A stretch of DNA of 64,000 nt from Gnetum montanum (taxonomy: Eukaryota; Streptophyta; Gnetopsida; Gnetales; Gnetaceae), in the NCBI GenBank assembly GCA_015680685.1, contig MNCI01035103.1, positions 48,132 through 112,131 of the forward strand, given 5' to 3'. Positions 57,760-64,000 of the stretch are shown in pieces (position 1 is the stretch's first letter; each line of letters opens with the position of its first letter). A program made the position numbers and the translations under genes. The notes beneath the pieces are model-generated. The model searched no databases. It saw only the letters and a program-made list of their open reading frames with translations, and was not told the origin of the DNA.

Positions 57760-59080
57760 TCAGATAAGGGCCTCTCTTTCTCCTTGTCATCCCATCTTAG
57801 TTATGATAAGTGGTCAACAACCACATTTTCCACATCCTTTCAATCTACCATTATGAGATTGACCTTTTGAGAAATCACAAGTCATTGTATGACACAGGGG
57901 ATCACCATCAATTTATTCATTAAAAACTAGATGGCACTATGATTTGTGTGCATGAACACCTTATAACCAAGCACATAGTGCCTGAAATTTTCTAAGGTAA
58001 ACATTATCGCCATCAACTCCTTTTCCATACTAGTGTAGTTCAGCTATGCACCTGCGATACTTCATTTTTCATAGTGAATGTAATATGAATATCTTTGATC
58101 ATCCATCTATGTAAGAAATGCCCCCAAAGCATAATTTGATGCATCGGTCATCACATGAAATGGCCTGGACCAATCAGCTACTTGTAGAATTATGGTCTCA
58201 ATAAGCTTCTACTTTAGTTGTTAAAATGTTGTTTCACATGCAATGGTCTAGACAAATGGTGCATCTTTCTTTAATAATTCAACCAACGAGTTGGAAATTT
58301 TGGAAAAGTTCTTGATGAACTATTGATAGTAGCTAGTGTGACCAAGGAATGATCGTTCTTCTTTAATTATTTTTGGTTAAGGGTTATTCCTTGGATGACC
58401 CTTATCTTTTGAGGGTCCACCTCGATTCTTGCTTTTGAGATACAATGCCCCAATACTATGCTTTCTTGGACCATAAGATGGCTCTTTTGCTAATTGAGCT
58501 AGAGGTTTGTTTCAACACATCTCCTCAACACCTACTCAAGATAGTCTAGGGTTTGCTTGAACATTGCTCTATAGGTAGAAAAGTCATCCATGAAGACTTC
58601 TACCATGCTACCAATTTGGTATTGGAAAATGCTAAAGACTAATAATTGAAATGTAGCTAAGGCATTACATAAACCAAATGGCATTTGACAGTAAGTGAAA
58701 GTCCCCCAAGGACTTGTGAAAGTGGTCTTTGCCTAGTCATTTGGTGTGATTTGTATTTGGTTATAGCCACTATAACCATCCAGAAAGCTATAGTAGCTAT
58801 GCCCAAAAATGGTGTCTAGCACTTGGTTAACAAAGGGCAATGGAAAATGATCTTTGAAAGTTGTCATATTAAGTAACTAGAAGTCAATGCACAATCTTCA
58901 TTTGCCTCCTTTCTTGGGCACAATCACGAGTGGGCTAACACACTCAGTATCTACAATAGGATAGATGAATCCTACCTTGAGGAGTTTCTTGATCTCCTCT
59001 TTGACAATATACTTTAATTCAGAATTCAATAGTCACTATGGCTATCATTTAGGATTAATAGTAAGGTCAATGTATATCTG
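57760..59080 (-). pseudogene. pol: Decayed RT and RNase H of G1e
   Basis: Minus strand. RT fingers about 59060-58880 (LLKVGFIYPI, CPLVIVPKKGG), palm VEVFMDDFSTY at 58603-58571 with both aspartates, connection IEVDPQKIRVIQGI near 58430-58380. RNase H near 58160 (VMTDASNYALGAFL) and 57970 (VFMHTNHSAI, where the usual Asp is Asn). Stops and shifts throughout. Confidence 0.8.
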
Positions 59081-59549
59081 GTACTAGCATATTCTTGGAT
59101 CTATTGCTGTGAGCTCAGAATATGACCAGGCAAAGGCTACTAACCATTTTTCCACAACATTCATCAACATCTTCTTTATCCTATAGTATGTTTGGCATTA
59201 ATAATGATCATCTTTTCAATTTTTAAGAAAAAATACTCTATTCTGATTGGTAGTGTCTTTAATTCAAGGGGTTTGTATTGAAATTATTATAAATCTCCAA
59301 CTCTTTCCGATTGATGTTATCATTTACTCCCTCTGAGAGCTAGTGATGAACTTGCTCGAGTTCATCCATACTTGCAAGAAAATCACATGTTAGGCCCTTA
59401 GTAGGTTCCATGCACAATGTACTGCTACTAGAATCAACTATCAACCATTAGGTGCCTTCTTGTTTTATGGATATCATGTATAGACATCTTTGGATTTTAG
59501 CTTCTGGTTCACACTACTTGCATGCAAAGACAAATGTTTGCTTCACTGA

Positions 59550-59990
59550 TCATAACTTCTTCCCTGAATCGCACCCTGCCATGCAAAGAAAATGGCACCC
59601 TAAATCGTTATACGTAATACATGGAACCCTCTTCTTCTCGATCATCCCAAATTCATTTTCTTTGGATATCTCTAAGGAAATATTTCTAATGACCATTTTG
59701 GCATCAACAATTCTTAACCACACCTATCCCATAATAATTGGGAAGTCCTCCTTGAAGTTCTCCACCTTGATTACTAGGAAGTTACCAGGATATGACTACC
59801 CCTAAATGGTGGTCATGATGTCTTCTACTAGTCCCAATGGAATAATGATGGACTGGTCTACCAACTCTAGCCTAATGTTGCTCTTCTTTAAGGGAGAAAG
59901 GTTCCATGTAGTGTACATCTCATGTAAGATCATATTAACACCAAAACGAGAGTTAAGAAGATCTTTACAAGGCTCATTCCTAGAAATTTG
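59550..59990 (-). pseudogene. pol: Decayed aspartic protease of G1e
   Basis: Minus strand. LLNSRFGVNMIL near 59960 replaces the catalytic DLGSG motif (Asp lost). Then TWNLSPLKKSNIRLELVDQS, IPLGLV, NFKEDFPIIMG and KKRVPCITY (about 59625), in the same order as the G1d protease. Confidence 0.75.
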
Positions 59991-60439
59991 TAAATATAAT
60001 AAGGGACTCCAAGGATCGTCTAACTTTGTAGGTAGGTTACCAACTTGAATCTAATTAGATACAGCATGGGTCAACATCACGGTATGGATTTGAGATGAAT
60101 TTTGCTTTGAATGCGATGTAGACAAAGGTGATGTAGAGGAATGTGGAGCAAGGCCACCAACCACTAGTGTATTTAAGGACTTTGATGGACTACAAGGTTA
60201 GAATAAGGGTCTTTTCTTTTATCATGGTTCTAATTGACTTGGTTGGATAACCGGTTCTAGATTAACTATCCTTGTAGCATTTCTTTGCTTGGTTGGGTAG
60301 GAAATTCACCCTACATGGATAGAGCAAGTGGTTACTATGTAGAAGGTAGAGGAGTAGGTGCAAGAATAGGAGCATGAGGATAGTAGGTGGCATCCCTCCT
60401 TACATATGTCAGTTGGTAAACTTCAAGAGGGTAGTGGTA

Positions 60440-62585
60440 AGATTGGTAAGTAGAAACATGATCAAAAGAGTCCCGTGGAGATGAAGGTTGCTAAACATAA
60501 TAACCATAGGGATCTAGTTGTCAGTAAGGGTACTAATGTCTTAGAGGTTCCAATGCCCATGATTGTGATTGCTGCCACTGCTAGTACGATTCATAAGATT
60601 GTAGTGGAATGCCACTTGGATAATACTCCTATGGTTGGTGGAACTATCAAGAGTTTCCTTGTGGATAAGACAATCCTTTTGGGTGTTTGCCTTTGTGCAA
60701 GTTGTGGATGTAAGGCATACATCATAGATTCCTACAAGTGTGACAAAACTAGACAACATCCCTTGGGATGTTCATACTGTTAGATGTCACACCTACCATC
60801 ATCATCTAATTTGCTATCTACAGTTGTCTCTATTGCAACCATCTTATCCTTACCCTTGGATATGGCACATTCAGCTTCCTTACATCTTTGGCACTCACAC
60901 TCATCACTTTGTTCCTTGGACTCCTCAGCAATTATTAAAATAGCTTAAAACTTATTATCCATGGAGTCCCATACTTAGTTAGCCTTACCCATAATTTTGG
61001 ACTAAAATTTCTGGAGTGGCAAGGTTTTCTGATTAGTCACCTCATCTTTTGTTGACTCATCCTCACTATCACAAAATTGAACCTCCCTTTTGCAAATGGA
61101 AGGATCCCTGTTGTATTCTTCTGCACTTTCTTTTTTTCTCAATTCTCCCTCCTTCCTAGCTACCTACTTAATTAACTTTTTGATCCGATGGGTGCTTAAC
61201 TCTTTCAATCTCCCTTGAGCATAGATGCTAAGGATTTTCCTTGTTTAGAATTGTATCCTATCTATAATATGGCGAAGTTGATTGAGCTAAGAGTATCCAT
61301 GCCTAGGAAACTTATGCAATACAGAGTAGTATTAGCCAATAGGAGCATCCAAGGGCTCATGGTTTCCTTGTTTCCACCCTTGGATCTCCTTCCTTAGGTT
61401 GAACACTTGGGAGTACATTTGATATTTGTCATTAAAAAATTCTAACATCATACTCCACCACCTAATTAATTCCAGTTCCAAGGACTAGTACTAGTTTTTT
61501 ACTTCCTTAATGAGTGTCCTTGGAAATAATTTCAACTTCTACCAATCATTCTCAATATTCTACAAGGCACATGCATCCTAGAAGTCTTGGAGATGATTTT
61601 GTGGATTAGTGTCATAGCCTCCCTCAAACCAAGGGATGTTATTCATGTCCAACCTCTTTATTTTGCTATCCTTTACATGCCGTGTTGGAATCCTAACAGC
61701 CTCTACAATGTTTAACATGCTCTAAGTGGCAAGTAGAGGTTCATGAAGGCCATAGTGATGGTGCCTATGATGTTCTCTAATAATCCTTCTTTCATGGTGA
61801 TGGGTCTCTCTAGATTGTCCATGACTTTGATCGTGACTATCTTGATGGTCCCTTCTATTGTTTTAGTTCCATCAATCACCTCCATCATAGTCATGCCTTC
61901 TACAGCCATAATCTAAGCCAAATGAAGAAGAAGATGATGATAAAGAGGAAGAGGAATGAGGGCTTGCATCTTGCTAACACCTACTACATTCTCTTTGATG
62001 ATCATGACCATGATCGAAATCATGGCTTCCACTTGCTTCCTTGTCATGACTTACTCATCCATATCCATTTTTGTCATTGGATCCATTTTGACCAAAACCA
62101 AGATTATGAATTATGGATTGCATTTTCTGGTTGAGGGCCCCTTTACCAAAGTTAAAGAGAAGAGTGTCACCAAAGGAAAAGTCCCTAGAGAAGTGTTTGC
62201 CTCCATCCAATGGGCCAAGAAAAGGTGGAAGAGTGTTTGATCCCTTTCCCTTTCAATGCTCATGTTGTTGCTCTAGCTAACGATCCCTTATCCTTTATGC
62301 TTTAGAGGGATGGTAATCCCTTGAATCGGGATCTTGCATCTCATACTCCCTCTGAAGATGTTGAAGTCCATGTCATGCAAGCATTAGCTAAAGAATAGTT
62401 GGAACAAATCAATCTAGTGGCAACACAATGTTTCCTTCCATGTCACACCATCATAGCATTTCATCTTGATCTAAGATGAAGGTGAAGTCTAGTACATACT
62501 CATTAGGATGAACATCTACCACTTGGTATTGTTGAGGCACTTGGTCTATCCTGGGTGGAGATAGGCTCTTATGAGAAGAAGACAT
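60440..62585 (-). pseudogene. gag: Decayed gag of G1e
   Basis: Minus strand. Starts at the ATG at 62585 (MSSSHKSLSPPRIDQ), N-terminal NIVLPLD motif near 62420, Ser/His-rich linker (61950-62100), basic Met-rich segment (61712-61909), capsid-like domain 61690-61230 (matches G1d), charged coiled segment to 60960, Cys/His cluster YEHPKGCCLVLSHL near 60790-60720, then a Pro/Tyr-rich tail. Several shifts. Confidence 0.75.
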
Positions 62586-62731
62586 TTTATATTAGTGAAT
62601 CTATATGTAGTTTGTGGTTAATATTTAATTTATTTATAATAATAATTTTATTTTTATAAGATTTAACCTTAGGTTTTGAACAACGAGGTTACTAAGTTTC
62701 ACTAAGTTTAGATAGTGAACATAGAGCTAAA

Positions 62732-62750
62732 GTCCCTAGCAATGGTGCCA
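62732..62750 (-). other. tRNA-Asp primer-binding site (G1e)
   Basis: Minus strand TGGCACCATTGCTAGGGAC, one base inside the 5' LTR; matches the G1d site with one further transition. Confidence 0.82.
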
Positions 62751-62751
62751 A

Positions 62752-63596
62752 TGATGAGTGGCGAGCTACCCCTACACCCACCCATACGAATCATAGGCAT
62801 TCACATTTGATCTAGTCAAATTCTATAAACTTTAATTACCAAGTATGCTAGAGCTAAATAATGAGTTCGTGTTGTCCATTCGTTGTCTTGCCAGTCTCAT
62901 GGTTAAGTGTGACTGAAGCATAATATTTTTATCATTTTAAGTTTTATCATTTTGATCACCTGAAACAATAATGAAAATTAAAGTAATTAAATGCTAAGTA
63001 AACTACTATCTAATGTAGCCTAACAGAAGTAACTATCCCCACTTCTCGGACACATCCTAAACTTCGTGTAAACACAGCTGGGTTGTCAAATGCTATCATT
63101 TTTTAGCTACCAAGTGTCACACATATGTTCCAAGGGGTTATGCTTATGTATTTTAATTAATTTCTTAATTAATAAAAATTAATTACTAAATGAATAATGT
63201 TAAATGTGAACTACAAAAAATCACAATGTATAAATGCATAAAGAAAGAAAGTCTCAAGTGCTGCAAGGATGAATCAAAGAGCTTGTCTTTATTGCCAACA
63301 CAATGGTGTGTTCAAGTACATCAATTCTTGAATAAAGATCCAACTACACTTATACCTCCTGCTACAAGCAATTGTAAAATATTCTAACTCTTGAATGAAC
63401 AAACTATAAGAATTTTGCTACTTGACTAAAATACTCCCCCCGAATCGTGATCCCAAAGGTTTTATTTATAGGCCTAGGAATACCCCGTGATATTGCATAC
63501 CTGATATTGCATCTTGGGCTACGATGTTGCATACCTGATATCACCTAATATTACAACCACCTCAATATCAAGGCTCATGTAAAACATAATTCATCT
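62752..63596 (-). repeat. G1e 5' LTR
   Basis: Plus strand TGATGAGTGGCGAGCTACCC to AATTCATCT. Aligns with 53950-54819, including the near-identical R segment (54408-54560 against 63190-63350). Confidence 0.88.
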
Positions 63597-63601
63597 ACCA
63601 A

Positions 63602-63613
63602 GCTCTAATATCA
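63602..63613 (-). other. tRNA-iMet primer-binding site of S1
   Basis: Minus strand TGATATTAGAGC, against TGGTATCAGAGC expected for the initiator-Met tRNA used by copia elements (10 of 12, both differences transitions). Located nine bases from the S1 LTR end. Confidence 0.75.
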
Positions 63614-63622
63614 CTTAAGAGT

Positions 63623-64000
63623 TGTTTACCTCAAAAGGAGGGATGAATAAGTTACCCAAAATATGAATTAATAAACCAATGCACACACTAATTTTAACAT
63701 GGTTTTCCAACTTAGGTAGTCCACACTTGAAGTAGAGTTCACTAGCACACCTCTGAAATTTGTTGCTCTGAAATGTAGTCTGAAGGGTATCACACCATAC
63801 AAACTCTAAGCTCTGCTCCAAATTGATTCGTCACAACAAATCTACTCAACCTCACAAGGTCCCAACAAGCTTGGAATGTGATCTCTAGGATCCTACAATC
63901 TTTACAACTTGAGCTTCACTTCGGAGTATTATGCCGCTACGCCAACACTCAATCCCATAGGATCCTAATAAGCTCAAGTAAGATGCCTTTCTACAGGAAG
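63623..64000 (-). repeat. S1 5' LTR, cut by window end
   Basis: Plus strand begins TGTTTACCTCAAAAGGAGGG and aligns with 42371-42750 of the S1 3' LTR through to the window edge. Confidence 0.82.

Larger units (their letters stand above)
53950..63596 (-). mobile_element. G1e: full gag-pol Ty3/gypsy-type element, no ORF2
   Basis: LTRs 53950-54819 (3') and 62752-63596 (5'), primer site at 62732-62750, polypurine tract at 54820-54833. Flanks ACTAG (53945-53949) and ACCAA (63597-63601) could be a TSD with two transitions. The order is gag, protease, RT, RNase H, integrase, then about 1.2 kb noncoding. A 716-N gap follows integrase. It lies between the primer site and gag of S1. The only G1 copy with pol but no ORF2. 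Confidence 0.87.
42371..64000 (-). mobile_element. S1: SIRE-like Ty1/copia element, split twice, no pol seen
   Basis: Minus-strand element extending past the window edge: 5' LTR from 63623 on, primer site 63602-63613, gag 52695-53944, noncoding 43479-45339, polypurine tract 43466-43478, 3' LTR 42371-43465. G1d and G1e are inserted in it. Outside those insertions the interior totals only about 3.1 kb; it has gag but I find no protease, integrase, RT or RNase H, so S1 is a gag-only or internally deleted copia element. Confidence 0.75.

Noticed and set aside
59452-60048. Plus-strand open frames of 117 and 80 codons
   Set aside because: They are antisense to the G1e protease, whose motifs read clearly on the minus strand.

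Overview
The window is a stretch of large plant nuclear genome made almost entirely of nested, decayed LTR retrotransposons. It is AT-rich and contains no intact host gene, rRNA, tRNA gene or CRISPR array. Coding remnants are plant Ty3/gypsy and Ty1/copia gag-pol fragments, with LTRs, tRNA primer-binding sites, polypurine tracts and target-site duplications (TSDs). The depth of nesting and the heavy C-to-T / G-to-A decay fit a slowly purged giant genome such as a gymnosperm, but nothing here identifies the species. Names used below are local labels: G1 = Ty3/gypsy family with tRNA-Asp primer site and GATATC-rich LTRs; T = Tat-like Ty3/gypsy with a second, archaeal-type RNase H (aRH); S = SIRE-like Ty1/copia.

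Layout. 401-9650 (-) G1a, complete with TSD AAGTG, carrying gag and a second ORF (ORF2) but no pol. 9821-11812 a 23-bp minisatellite bounded by a ~38-bp direct repeat. 11815-24118 (+) G1b, an autonomous-type element with gag-protease-RT-RNaseH-integrase and then ORF2; its 5' LTR is not recognisable, ORF2 is followed by a solo S LTR (22251-~23390), and its 3' LTR is cut by T1. T1 (-) occupies 24119-26143 and 37333-42370, split by G1c (26144-36945, +; again gag + ORF2 without pol), which itself holds a 2.5-kb solo T LTR (29299-31835). T1's 5' LTR is broken at 42371 by S1 (-), which runs to beyond 64000 and is itself split by G1d (45345-52689, +, TSD GATAT; gag + protease only) and G1e (53950-63596, -; full gag-pol, no ORF2).

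How the parts relate. All G1 copies share LTR ends (TGATGAG...CTCATCA), a tRNA-Asp primer site, an unusual Cys/His cluster in gag and a 17-nt motif in the 3' noncoding region. G1a and G1c lack pol in the same way and G1d lacks it differently, so the pol-bearing G1b and G1e types are the natural source of enzymes for them (inference).

The most interesting structure is a module in G1a, G1b and G1c. About 300-400 bp past the 17-nt motif there is a promoter-like block built from the same kind of repeats as the LTR U3 region, followed by ORF2: a conserved N-terminal domain and a long coiled coil, in the position where env-like ORFs sit in Athila-type elements. An internal promoter that follows the LTR's motif set would be analogous to the internal promoter of foamy viruses. 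I know of no description of this combination, but could not search.
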